This document shows, piece after piece, positions 13,116-25,911 of a stretch of DNA of 64,000 bases. A model generated the notes under the pieces. That model was not told the origin of the DNA. It saw nothing but the letters and a program-made list of their open reading frames with translations, and ran no database searches. The DNA is taken from assembly GCA_949318235.1 (NCBI GenBank), contig OX439137.1:7189872-7253871 (forward strand), read 5' to 3'. Position numbers and translations under genes: made by a program. Position 1 is the stretch's first letter, and every line of letters starts with the position of its first letter. Origin of the DNA: Ecdyonurus torrentis (taxonomy: Eukaryota > Arthropoda > Insecta > Ephemeroptera > Heptageniidae).

Positions 13116-13764
13116 TAAATTCTTTTTTTTTTTTTATTTCTTCATTCGCCACTAAATGAAATGAGCTCTCTGCAAAGCCACTGCATTTGACAACACAAAA
13201 AGCAGTAAACACTAAAACACAAAATATTAAGTAACAAAAGTGTATTCCCCTAACAATGTTGTTGTTTTGTTTTTTTCCCTGCGTGTATTAATCTAGGGGT
13301 TAAAAATCACTCATACCCGCATAAGATTATTGGGAGCTGTTAAAAGAAAAAAAAATCCTATTTACAGATATGTATAATTTTCACATATAAGTGGTATATT
13401 TAAAAATAACCCATATTGCTAAATTTTATGGTTGAAAATATAAAAACTTTTTATTAATATTTTTTTTGTCTAATTTAAGTAAATCTGTCAATGCATAGTA
13501 GAAAGAAATGCTAAATTTTATTTTCAGCAACATTTGTTATTTATTACAAGATAATTTATGCTATACTGCATAATAAAATATATGTAACATATAGCATAAA
13601 TATTATATTAAACAATATAATTATTTATGTTCTCCCAATATCACTTATGTTTTAATGACTTAAATTCAAAATTCTTTATTCATTTCTTTCGTCTTTATAT
13701 ACAAGCATAATTAATACAAAATAGTCAATGTTATATTTCTTCATTAGAAATACACTATACTATA

Positions 13765-14061
13765 GGGTGTATGCGGATGACATCATATTTATTGCGCTTG
13801 GAGGCCATACTGGAGTACTGTAACATTGCTCAGCATAAGACAAACTTCATTTAAGCCAATTTTCTTTGAGAAATCGGTTAATTTTTTGTTATTGTTATTT
13901 TTCTTACATACTTGAGATACTAATTCAACATATTTACAGCATCAATGGTCTCAAAAATAATGCATAGTGGTTTTAAACTGGAAAATTTATTTATTTTCCT
14001 ATGCCACCCATGTTATTAAGTTATCCAACATGGCGTCGACTTTAACATGAATGCATACACA
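13765..14061 (+). mobile_element. GGTGTATGC MITE family, copy
   Basis: About 300 bp, starting TATAGGGTGTATGCGGATGA and ending ATGAATGCATACAC. The family hallmarks are the internal blocks CTCAGCATAnGACAAAC, GAGATACTAATTCAACAT and TTATCCAACATGGCGTCGAC. Direct copies lie at 42,719-43,042, 43,118-43,422 and 43,490-43,800; reverse copies at 12,098, 14,638 and 24,425. The short inverted ends with flanking TA fit a non-autonomous DNA element. Confidence 0.75.
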
Positions 14062-14324
14062 CTATAAATTACGTAACTTCTTCTTTACGTGTACTATATA
14101 CGTCATATTCATGTTTGTGCCCATTGAACTTAAAGCTAACAATTATTATTTTTATAACACAAACAATCAATAAAATAGTCTAACGTTGAGCTTCTATATA
14201 GACAAACACAGTAGAATACATTATATAGTATACAATTATTATAAGATTGACTTTAGAAATCTTATATATACACTCTCTAGAAAAGAAGCGTTGAAAAGCT
14301 TATACACATTATTTAAATATTAGG

Positions 14325-14530
14325 AAATCAACGGTTATGACGTCACTAAACGTTGAGATTTTAAGCGTTAATGACATCACAAGCGGTAGAATCACAATGA
14401 AATAAACGTTAAAATTGTCCGTTGCAAATCTGCATTTTTTTTTTTCATTCAGTCCTATAACGCTTGTGACGTCACTAACGTTTATATCGTTAAAATCTCA
14501 ACGTTTAGTGACGTCATAACCGTTGATTTC
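14325..14530. mobile_element. Inverted-repeat element with TGACGTCA motifs
   Basis: GAAATCAACGGTTATGACGT at the left is inverted as ACGTCATAACCGTTGATTTC at the right, with further pairing inward (AAACGTTGAGATTTTA / TAAAATCTCAACGTTT). Three TGACGTCA octamers and one TGACATCA variant occur in about 200 bp. TGACGTCA is the consensus site for CREB/ATF bZIP factors. No coding content. Confidence 0.75.
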
Positions 14531-14637
14531 GCAATACTTCATGGTAAAACTGTGTAGAAGATTTTCAATGCTTATTTTTTACAGTGATATACATTGTACG
14601 AATAAATATATACGTAATAATTATTATATATAGTGTC

Positions 14638-14936
14638 TATATGCAATCATGTAAAAGTCGACACCATGTTGGATCATTCAATAACATGGGCCGCATAGGA
14701 AAATGACTTATTTTGCAAGTTTTAAAATACTAAACAATATTTTTGAGAGCATTGATGTTCTTCATATAGGTTGAATTAGTATCTCAAATATTTGAGAAAA
14801 ATAATAAAAACCAAAAAATTAACAGATTTCCCAAAAGTAAATAGCCAAAAACGAGCTTGTCCTATGCTGAGCAATGTTATTCATTACTCCAGTATGGCGT
14901 CGAAGTGCATTAAATATGACGTCATGCTGATACATT
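14638..14936 (-). mobile_element. GGTGTATGC MITE family, reverse copy
   Basis: Begins ATGCAATCATGTAAAAGTCG and carries the reverse complements of the family blocks (GTCCTATGCTGAGCAATGTT, ACTCCAGTATGGCGTCGA). It ends near a TGACGTCAT. It lies 580 bp from the opposite-strand copy at 13,765, with the bZIP-motif element between them. Confidence 0.7.
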
Positions 14937-15329
14937 AAAAAGACAAAAATAAATATAATATTTATTGTATATATGGACTTGTGCTGTCGAAATATATTAT
15001 GTCAAATCTATAACTAAAATTCATATTTTTTTTAAACAGTCAAATATTTGCACCAAATTGTAATATAATATAAATAACAATAATATTATATAAATTATAT
15101 ATTATAATGTGGTGAAAGAAATGCACCCGGAGTTTAAATGCGGTAAAAAAATAATAATATTCGAATGTATGCAAGAATAATTAGTATCATAAAATTATTG
15201 GAAAATCTGATGGTAGATATATACAGAGAAAGACCTTTTTTAGAGTCAATCCAAAAAGCTGCCATTTTGCTACAGTAAAATGAATTAAAACATTTATCAT
15301 GGAATAATAATGCCTTTTCCCTTTACATT

Positions 15330-15330
<1 letters not shown>

Positions 15331-15372
<42 letters not shown>
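15331..15372. repeat. (TA)n microsatellite
   Basis: A short TA dinucleotide run inside AT-rich DNA. The interval 15,540-15,860 downstream is purine-rich (GA-rich, several G/A runs) with no gene. Confidence 0.85.
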
Positions 15373-16224
15373 AGGGGAGTATATGTATATGTAAAAACAA
15401 GGGGTTGTAAGGAGAAGAGGGAATAAAGGGGGGTTGATTTCGCGCAAACTCCAAGTGTTCTTCTCTCTTTTTTTTATATTATATAATATAAAAATAAAAT
15501 AGAAGAAATCTCTTTCCATTGAAAAAAACAAAAATGTTTTCACACTTTTCCTAAAGCATTAGAATTTCAAAGAGAAAAGACGAGGAGGGAAGGGGGAAGA
15601 ATGGCAGAGTATTGGGAAAGAAAGAAAGGTCCCCTTTTTTTTCTACTGTCTTTTTTTTTCCATAGTCGTTGGCATAGCAACACAAGAAATGGCTATTTGA
15701 GATATTCTGACGCTTTAAGAGAGAGAGAGAGAGAGAGCAATTTAATAAGATTTGGATGAAAATGGAAAAGGTGACAATTGAACCGAACAGACGACGAGAA
15801 ATGGAAGTGCCTTAAAAAAAGAGAAAGAGAAAAAGAGAGAAAAAAAAAAAAAAAAAAAGATAGAATAAAGAAAAATTGGTATAGCTAAAAAATATATAAC
15901 TTATATTATAAAAAAATGAAAATGGACAAAATATGATTGGTATTTTTTTGATGCATTCTAGATATATATATTTTGATAAAGCTATATATTTATTTTTACA
16001 TAACAATAATAATACTAAAAATCATGAGATTTTGTGATTATATTTAGCTATACTGCATATTATATTTGTCATTACAAAGCTTTTTATATTGATATCAAAT
16101 TTTAAACTTACAAATCCTCGTTGCGTCATTATTGCACGCACAAGGTGCACATTATAAATTATATCACCGAAAAATTATACGCAGACAATCATATATACGT
16201 AATGCTAGCAAGATTTCAGTGATA

Positions 16225-16390
16225 TTTATTACAACATGGTTTATATTATTCTGCATAGTAATTATTCTACACAGCATAACACATTCAATAGCATAATTAT
16301 TTATGCTATTGCAAAATAGTATTGTTTATGCTATGATCAATGCATTATGTATCACAAATGCAGTATAAATTACCTAATTTATCCGTGTAT
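16225..16390. repeat. GCATAAATTATGC motif family, copy
   Basis: A dense cluster of near-palindromic AGCATAA / TTATGCT words. Similar clusters occur at about 13,556-13,620, 18,585-18,735, 21,400-21,720, 27,520-27,730 and 48,985-49,110. Several copies end with a CCGTGTATA-like or CGTGTACAAATGC-like word, which suggests one AT-rich dispersed element rather than chance. Confidence 0.45.
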
Positions 16391-18584
16391 ATAGAAAGAC
16401 GAAGTTAAAAATGCAAATTTGACCCCCTGCTGATGTCATTTGAAAGTCATTGGAAACAACTGACCTATCATGAGAGTATGGCAGAACTCGTGACCATCAG
16501 ATAAGCAAGGGAAAAGAAAAATTTACATTATATAGCTCTTATGAGAGAATAAAATTTCAAAAAATCGTATTTCAATACTTTGCACAATGACTTCTATAGT
16601 TCTATACAACGTATGCCAAAACAACGTCTTTCCCGCCAAAAGCTGCATCCGGGGTGCTAAACCAATCAGAGAGCGTGTTATAAACTTATACCAGCCAATC
16701 ACAGTTGACTTTACGTAGTTAATTACACTGTATCCTCTTGAATTAGTATTGGGAGAATTGTAATATAATATATATTTTTTTTTTACTAATTTGGAGTTGA
16801 TGCATAATCTTTATAATCTGAAACAAAATCAAATAATTTTGCTTTCACCAAGTTTCAATCAAATATGACAGTATCCTCATTTCCGCCCTTAAAATTCGAA
16901 TTTTCTTCCCCGGGTGCTATGGATACTCGTCTATATACTGTTTCAAATTCAAAATATTTTAACTGCTATATAATTAATGATTATAATTAAACCAGTGTTT
17001 GTATGCTATTGCTATTGTTAGTAATTTAGCATTGAATTCAATGTATATATTATTATCTTTATTTTATTCTTATGAGAATAACGTTGCGAATTTAGTATAC
17101 GTTTTTGAATTGCTAAATATATTTTTGCAGTTTTGAGTTTAAAAAAAAGTTATTATCAATCGTATTATTATGTTAATTTAGTTTCGTTTAAATAACTTTT
17201 TGTAAGTGATATTTTTTCTTTGATTTGAATGTTATTTCAAAACTCTCTCTCTCTCTCCACTTTCGTGACTTTAAATATCAATTTTCTTAAATAATTCACT
17301 TATATATTAAAAAAAAATAATAACATCTATTAACATTAAAGTCAAATAAAATACCTATATAAATTAGGGTAAAAGAAAATAAAAATATAAAGAAAAACGA
17401 ATGTTTATTTATATATATATAAAAAACGTAAACTACCCTCATTTTTCTACAATATTTACCCTCTAGTATTTTGTTATGTGTTTTATGAAGCGAAAATAAA
17501 ATACGAGAACTAGGAAAAAAAAACTTTTTTTTTTCTTTTTAAGAAAACATGAATATGTATTTCCTATCTTTTTTTTTTACATTTTTATGTGAATTTTATT
17601 TTAAATATATTTTTAGGTATATTTGAAATAAAAAATAATAATAATAAAGAAAACAATAGAATATTCATAATAGAATTTTAATAAATTAAATAAAAATATA
17701 TTGTAAAAAAAAAAAAATGTAGTCTAGGGGAATAATTTATTGTTATTTTTTAAGAAGAAAAAAAAGGGAGGGTAAAAGTTTTTAACTTTTTGGCAACACA
17801 TTTCGTTTTTTAACTTAAATATTATGTGCTTCCAATTTTAATAATTTGCTCTTCTTGTATATATACGATTTTATAAATATACATAATATATTTTTTAAAT
17901 TTAATTTCTAAATTGTGTAAAATTATAATATTCAGTTGATATTTTGGTTTATTATTTTTGTATAAAGAAATAATAATTATAGAATTGAGTAAATTTATTT
18001 CTTATATGAATAATTTATATTTTGATAAATTTTGGTTTACATATTATACCCATTTGTATTTACTAACTTCATTTATTTGCTTTGTTTGAAGCATTAGCAA
18101 ATAAGCAAATTTTTCAAGTACACTACATGAAAATAATAAATTGCGCAATTTATTTATAATTTTATTTCATAATATTTATTTATAATATAAATAATCGTCT
18201 TTATTCAAAAAAATGCATAGATAGAAAAAAAAATACAACTTTTTGAAATGGCGAGGTTTAAGCCTGACAATTTGTCTGGGCACTCTTACACCTAACCCCA
18301 ACAGGAAACATTCATGAAAATTTAATATTTAATATTTATTTATTTATAATAGTATATAAATGCTGCTAAAAATGGGGTACTATAATTAATACCAATTTTA
18401 AATAGGTATTTAAAAATAAATATATAATATAGTGCAAAATAAACAACAATTATTTCGATTAGAAAAACAAAAAGTGTTAAATATACAATACATCAATATC
18501 ATCAATTTTTAAATTGGCATTGATATCACGGACATAAATAAATACGTAATATTAATGCTAGCTCATTTTCAACACAATTTGTTC
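16391..18584. other. AT-rich DNA, no gene seen
   Basis: A less AT-rich patch at 16,600-16,740 (with CCAATCA words) and another near 16,880-16,925 interrupt otherwise AT-rich sequence. I can assign neither to a gene. Confidence 0.5.
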
Positions 18585-18735
18585 AATACGGTCTAATTTA
18601 TGCTATATTGAACAATAATTATGTTATATAGCATAAATATTATAATGTGTTTAGTATAATTATTTTAATTTAGCATAATTTATGCTATATAATAACATAA
18701 ATACAGCATAATATACGTTTTTTATTCTTTCCGTA
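18585..18735. repeat. GCATAAATTATGC motif family, copy
   Basis: Repeated TTATGCTATAT / ATATAGCATAA words on both strands, as at 16,225-16,390. Confidence 0.45.
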
Positions 18736-20268
18736 TATATATATATAATATATACTAAAACAAAGCTGTTTTACAATATTATACATTTCTTTCAAACATG
18801 ATTTCATAAATTCCTATAACGAGTATAACGAAGCTAAAATTTTATTTTTTAACAATTGAAAACAGATAGCAGCACCATCCAAATAAGAAAAATTTATAAA
18901 TTTATAAATTATTATAAAAAAAAATCTCTCATTTTGTTATAATACAATGAATTAAATATTACATTATTATAATAGTATTTTATACATGAAATAACGGATT
19001 TTTATTTAAATTTATTATAAAATTACAAAGCATTTATTTTGCTACACTTAATAATTGCATCATTGATGATAAAGAGACACATACAAAAAATCTGCACATT
19101 TTTATATAAAAAACCCATCTGCTTATGTATAGACAAAAAAATCCTTTTATTTCATATATTTTTAACCCCTAAAAAAATCCCCCTCTTTTATAAAAATTAT
19201 ATCTTTTCATATTTTAAAAAGAGACAAAAATTAATTCACTTTTTCTTTTATTTCTAAATAGTGATATTTATAGATATTGTCATTTTTATATATAAAAATA
19301 ATGTAATAAAAAAAAAAAGAGAAGTATGATTTTATGTCCCCTTGGAACTAAAATACATTATATTGTTTTTCATGATTTTTAGTATTTCGTATAACAATGG
19401 ACATTTCAAATGATGGGGTTTGAAAAATGATCAATCATTTTTATAAAGATCAAATCATCCGATAGCATTTTTTTTTTCACAGTCACACCTTTTTTTTTAT
19501 ATATTATATACATAATAGGAATAACAATGAAAATATTTTAAATTCCAGGTGGTCGAACTTAACTATATTGTATTTTTTATTTATTTATGATATGTTTGAA
19601 TTTAATTTTTATTTAAAAAATGCGATACGAAATATAATTATATAATAAGTTCTTTTTTATGCGTTATTAAATTTTATGCAAGAATGACCATTATTATTAT
19701 TATTTTTATAATATGAATTTTAAATGAGATATATTTTACAAAATTAAAGTATAATTATTTAGGGAGAAGGGGGGATTATTATATATGTATATATTTTTAG
19801 CTCTGATCGTTTTGAAATTTTTGAATAATTTTTATTATGTTTTTTTCATTATATAAAAAAGTGATCAGAATGAAAAGAAAAATGGAAAAATGAATAATAA
19901 CAAATAAATTACATGATTTAGCACATTCAACTTTTTTAATATAATTTTTCCACGTGAGTATGATGCAATAAATTTGCATATAAACAATCTTCATTGAATT
20001 TTGATGTTATACCAAATTTAATGTATATATATATATATTTGCTCTATAAGTAAACATGCTATAAAAAAGTATAATTATTTCAAATCGTACACGTTACGAA
20101 AAAAAAAAAAAAAAGTCTTAAATAGAACTAAAAAGAAAAGAAAATAGGATATAAATATATTTAAATTCTTACACTTCTCACAATATATACACATATAGCT
20201 TATAGTTGTATTATTTATTGTTATTTACCATTTTTGTTTTTATTGATCCACGTTAAGAAACAAAACGA

Positions 20269-20301
<33 letters not shown>

Positions 20302-20614
20302 TAAAAGGCGAGAGAAAATATAAAGAAATCGATGCATTTTTAGTGGCATCTTATGTATTTTGCATGTCATATGTAGTAATATTAAAATAAAGGTAATACC
20401 AATAATGCGACATCTATTGTCAATTTAAACAATTAATCTAAAATACCTTGATTTTTATATACCTTATATTTTATTATAATCTTATAAAAAATTATATATT
20501 TATTATTTAAATTTATTCTTACTGATATTTGTGCCAAAATTTAAAGTTACTTAATGTACCTTTTTTAATATCTTGACTTGTATTCCTTCTATTCCATATA
20601 CTCCAATATTATTC

Positions 20615-20649
<35 letters not shown>

Positions 20650-21399
20650 ATCTTTTATTTGCTTTATTTCTATTATTCAAATACAGAAAAAAAAAAAAAG
20701 GAAAAAAAGGATGGAAAATAAAGGAGAAAATTACCATTTTCTTTTATAAAAAAAAACTTTCTTTATTTATTTTATTTTTTTGAATAAAATATAATATTAT
20801 TTTAAAATTTTGTTAAAATTTGTTTACAACTTTGTTTATAATCTTTTTTTGATTTACTTTTGTAGCTTCAATGGAGAAAAAAAATTGTATGTTTAATTTT
20901 TTTCACGCAATTTAAAATATGTTTAAAGAAATGTGATTTTTTGAAATATTTACCCAGAATTTCAGTATTATATATTTTATATAAGTTTGTGTTCTCTTAA
21001 AAGAGAATGATTAAAGGGTGGCACTGGATAATTATATATTAAGGGTTTTAATACCATAAATTATGTCTCTTACGTCTCGTATAGTTTTTTTTTTTTAGGT
21101 GAGTATTATATGTATAACATAATATTAACTTTATATCATCAATTGAAAAAAAGAAAAAAAAAAAAAAAAAAAAAAAAAAGAACAACAATTGGAATTAGTA
21201 AGTAAATCAATAATGCATGCGTATGTAAATAATAATAATTATAAATATACATATAATTCAATCTTGAACTTTATACGAATTTATACCTGTAAATAAAAGA
21301 ACACGAAAAATGTTAATATACGTACAATAATTAAGTTTGCCCTGTCTCATAGCAACATTAAAGCAGAATTTTTGATAAATATAACTATGCTCCATATAC
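18736..21399. other. AT-rich DNA, short satellites
   Basis: Contains a small (GA)n run at about 20,275-20,300 and long T (20,619-20,645) and A (21,150-21,179) tracts. No coding structure recognised. Confidence 0.5.
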
Positions 21400-21720
21400 A
21401 GCCAGCATAAAAAATGCGCAACACTTAATTAACTATGGCAAAAACCCAAAGTATAGCAAAAATTTTGCTGTATGCACATAAAGATATACTTAATTTATGC
21501 TGCATTTATGTCAATATAGTAGCATAAATGTTGCTAAATTTAAGTATAGCATAAACAATGGTGCTAAAAATAACATAATGTTTATTTTATGCTATATAAT
21601 TAACACATGATTATACAGTATAACAATTATTATAATGTTATAAATAAATTTTGCCCAAAACGGGTTAGCATAATTATTATATAATATTTATTCGTGTACA
21701 AATGCAGCATAAATTAGGTT
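21400..21720. repeat. GCATAAATTATGC motif family, largest copy
   Basis: About ten AGCATAA or TTATGCT words in 320 bp, ending CGTGTACAAATGCAGCATAA. It is the longest member of this dispersed AT-rich family. Confidence 0.45.
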
Positions 21721-22487
21721 ATTTCTTTATATAAATAATAATAATTAACAGCTTATTATATCTTCAAATTGGGTTATATAATTATCAATTTAACGCATTG
21801 GACTACTTGCAATAAAATGTTTTAATTGTTGCAACGTGTAAGTGAAAAACGATTTTTCCATAAGAAATGCATTAAGAACAATTCAAATTATTTTAAAAAG
21901 TTCGTTCATTGCAAGTGGTCCATTGGTTTATACTTATAATATAGTCAATTACAATTTAATATTTCTATTTCATGAATGTATAAAACATAGCTGATAAAGC
22001 TACGGTTGACTTTATTAAAATTTGTATAACTGTATCTCTTACTATTCAGTATATATCAAAGAATAATCATTTATTAATTTTTTTCGTCTTAATATTTACT
22101 TTAAAGTACAGAAATATAGAGTGTTCTCTTCATTATTTACATTTCGAATGAATGATTTTCATTTTTTTTTTAATGTATAAAAAAAATGACGGTTATTTTG
22201 CAACGATTTAAACATTATATTGCGTCATTTTTTACTAAATTCAAAGAGAATTATTCATTCGCTTTGCAAAGGTGCAAACTTTCCATGTGTTATCTAACAA
22301 GATTATTGCGTCTACCTTTTTTTTTTTTTTAACTTATACGTATAATTTTATAACTCTGCATGGAACAATGAATACTCTTCTTATATCGTGTAAATAGCAA
22401 AGATTATATAATGTGAGTTTTTATATTTAAAATGAAAGAGAGAAATAGTGTTTCTATTATATAATACACATTTTTATGCTTTTTATG

Positions 22488-22522
<35 letters not shown>

Positions 22523-22523
22523 G
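22488..22523. repeat. (CT)n microsatellite
   Basis: A CT dinucleotide run. The open frame across it continues into a unique, slightly GC-richer segment (to 22,706) with no recognisable motif. Confidence 0.9.
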
Positions 22524-23207
22524 TTCTCACACACAAACTTTCTCACTTTCACTCTCAATGAACCTAAAAATTCAGGAGAGAATTTAATTCTTTCAAGTGA
22601 CCGTCCAAGCTTAACATGCCCGATTAAATGGGACACCCAAAAGCATGTTCAATTTTTATACTATTACTCAAATGTAACCCCGCAAGAGAGCGCGAAAAAT
22701 TTATAAAGTAGGCAAAATGCACAAATTTTGAACATTTCTGACGTTAGGATTGTTCACATTCAATAGAAAAAGTAGTGTGGGTTGTATAAGCTGAAAATTT
22801 GATTATACGTATAGGGCATCAAAAATTGGTTCGTATGGACAAATTAATTGTATTTTTGAAAATCATTTTTTTTGTGTGTGTTTAATAAATTAAAAAGGTA
22901 TGTTGTATGGCCTGGACGGTTCCTTATTTAAGTATCAAATTGGTATACTCAAACATACTTTTATTATGTTTTGAGAAAAGCTGAGACAATGTTCATATTT
23001 AAACCATATGATTGTGTCAATGTTACCTCACTAAATTAGCACGATTTATGCCGACATGATGATGCTTATTTAATATCAAAAATTTCCTGAGTTTAATAAA
23101 TAGATAACCGGATATTGGTCGATGATTATGGGTTAGCAGAATAGAGCTGTATTAAAGTTTATTTATCCATTTTTCAACTCAAAACTATATAGGCTAAAGC
23201 TAAAACA

Positions 23208-23305
23208 TTGTAAAGTAGGCAGCTTTTAAAATTCATGACGTCATCGGTCATAAAATCCAAGTCCATGTACAATAGAAATTGTGAAATGGGTTGCCTACTT
23301 TACAA
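23208..23305. mobile_element. ~100 bp inverted-repeat MITE
   Basis: TTGTAAAGTAGGC at 23,208-23,220 is perfectly inverted at 23,293-23,305. The loop carries a CATGACGTCATCGG motif. Non-coding. Confidence 0.55.
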
Positions 23306-23399
23306 GATTTCTCCTCCGTTTGTGACGCTATTCTGCGACTGAGTATACACAGTATAATATACAGTATTCTGTAAGTATATAGCGTAAGTATACGTATAC

Positions 23400-23673
23400 T
23401 AAAAAAAAAGTACATTACTTCATCAGTTACGAATCCTAACTTATTTGATACACTTTTGAGTTATTAGCAGCTATTATGCATTATAGCAAATTATTAACAA
23501 TATCTAATTTTACTTAAAATAGCCCAAAAAAAAAACTGACAAAAACTCAAAACAACTTAAATTATAGCTATTAATAATTTGCTAAAATGTATTATTTTAG
23601 CTGCTCATAATAACTCAAATAAAAGTGTTTATCTCAAGTTAGGATTCGTGAAGTAATGCACCATTTTTTTTAG
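23400..23673. mobile_element. Foldback MITE, GAATCCTAACTTATTTGA family
   Basis: Long imperfect inverted repeat: ATTACTTCATCAGTTACGAA / TCCTAACTT at the left mirrors AAGTTAGGATTCGTGAAGTA at the right, with further inward pairing. A one-armed relative lies in the METTL9 intron at 31,236-31,435. Confidence 0.65.
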
Positions 23674-23967
23674 TGATATGTATATGTGAATATTGTGAAT
23701 ACTTTATGTATGTCTTACTCAACTATATTTTTTTACAATAATATTATTTATTACAGTACCCCTTTAAGAATTGCATATAAGTTCCATATTTTGTATTTCA
23801 ATATAGAACAAAGAGTTGTAAGTACCAGTAAATTCTTAATATGCTATGCACCTTATAACAAAAAAAATATATAATATAAAACTTATAATTTATAAATAAA
23901 GATAAATCTTATAGTTTATTATTAGAGAAATTTTTAACAATGTTTTTCTTTATCTTTATTATAAAAT

Positions 23968-24004
<37 letters not shown>

Positions 24005-24424
24005 TAAGAAAAAAAAAGTTGTCGGTAAAACTAAAAGCAAGCGCATATACTTGATACAGAGGGGTTGATTGTATATAGTAATGATAACAAAGTAAACATC
24101 CCTATCTTTTTAAGTTTTTACCTGCTATAGTGCTAAATCAAATTTAATATTTGTTCATCCCACCAAAAATTTATATGTTTATAACTTAATGAGACGTTGT
24201 TTTGCTAAAAATGTACTCTCTATGATATGATAAGAATAAGGCAAAAATATGTATAGGGAGGGTGAGAAATTTTTCTTATACTTACATTAGTGATAAAACG
24301 TATTTTATGATTCAAAGTGTTTTAATATTAATCCTGCTTATCATTTATTACTTTGAGTAAATTATAGTTTCATTTTCCTTTCTTTAATAAGAAGAACTTA
24401 AAGCTACTGTATAGGGTATATGTA

Positions 24425-24735
24425 TATATGCATTCATGTTAAAGTCGATGCCATGTTGGATCACTCAATAACATGGACCGCATAGGAATATAACTTAAAT
24501 TGGCAGTTTAAAAATACTTTTTAATAATTTTTTGGAGCATTAATGCTGTAAATAGGTTGAATTAGTATCTCATAAGTATTTAGGAAAAATATAACAATAA
24601 CAAAAAATTAACTGACTTCCCTAAGAAAATAGCAAAAAAAAAAAAAATCGAAGTTTGTCCTATACTCAGCAATGTTATTCATTACTCCAGTATGGCCTCC
24701 AAGCACATTGAATATGTTGTTATGTGGATACATCC
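24425..24735 (-). mobile_element. GGTGTATGC MITE family, reverse copy
   Basis: Begins TATGCATTCATGTTAAAGTC and carries CCATGTTGGATCACTCAATA and ACTCCAGTATGGCCTCCAAG, as in the copies near 14 kb and 43 kb. Confidence 0.7.
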
Positions 24736-25875
24736 TATATTGCGAGGATTTTCATAATTAGAATACTCATTCTACGTAATGAGTAATAAGTTCCATTTAT
24801 ATTATTTATTTTTTTAATTTTTTTTTTTAATTTTTTTAGGCTTTTTGAACTTACGATACATTATTTTGATAGGCTTATTTATAAATAATAATAAAATAAA
24901 CATATTTCTTTTTTTTTTTAAGTATAATATTGCATAAATATATTCTTTATTATAATATGGTATATGCGAAGGCTATTTTAATATCTTGCTACAATTCCTA
25001 GATAATATAGTAATTCCATTTTTGTAACAACAACAAAGGGGTGGGGAAGGGGGAAATGAAGATTGAAAATTTTGTTTGTATTCCTGTGGTTTAAAAAAAT
25101 ATACATCCCATTAAAAAATTATTGCTTGTTACGAGATCTTGCAAAACCTGACTAATGCGTGTATTTGAAAAAATCTGTGCCTTTTTATAAACTGATTACA
25201 GACATGTGCACCGATCTCATTTCATAAAATGTGACGCAAAAATGAAATAAAAATTCAAATATATTTTTTTTCTACTTATTTTTAGAAAATTGTATTTTTT
25301 TCCTCGTTATTTAAAAAAAAATACTATGTACAGTACATACAATACTATACTCTTGAATCTGAATCATCATTGCATGCTTTTTATATTTACTAATATCAGA
25401 TTTAATATACACTAAAAATGTTCTGATTTGATTCACAATTATAAAAATTCTTCACATATAGTCACACTGAAAGAAAAAAAAACTAAAGAAAGAATTTAAA
25501 CGACACTTTTTTTCTCCCCTTCTTTTGATTGAGCATCTTTGATAAGATGATTAGGGATGCTGGTGGTCCAGGTGATCATTTATATGACGTTACAATGACA
25601 TTCTATATACAACAATGTAGACCGCTTCTCTATTGTTAACTATATTCACCAGCACGCACCGCTGATTACATGTAACTTACTGAACTACTAAAGAATATAA
25701 AATGTTTACTATAGCATGACTTTAAAATGTCCTAGGGCAATAATATAGTTATCATCTGTTCTGAAAAATAAATGCACTTCTTACCGAGGATTTTTTTTTT
25801 TTTTTTTTTTTGGTCTAGCTGAAAATGTGTCCCTTACAATGCCTATAATATTGTTTTCGGTTTCAGTGCAGTTTA

Positions 25876-25911
<36 letters not shown>

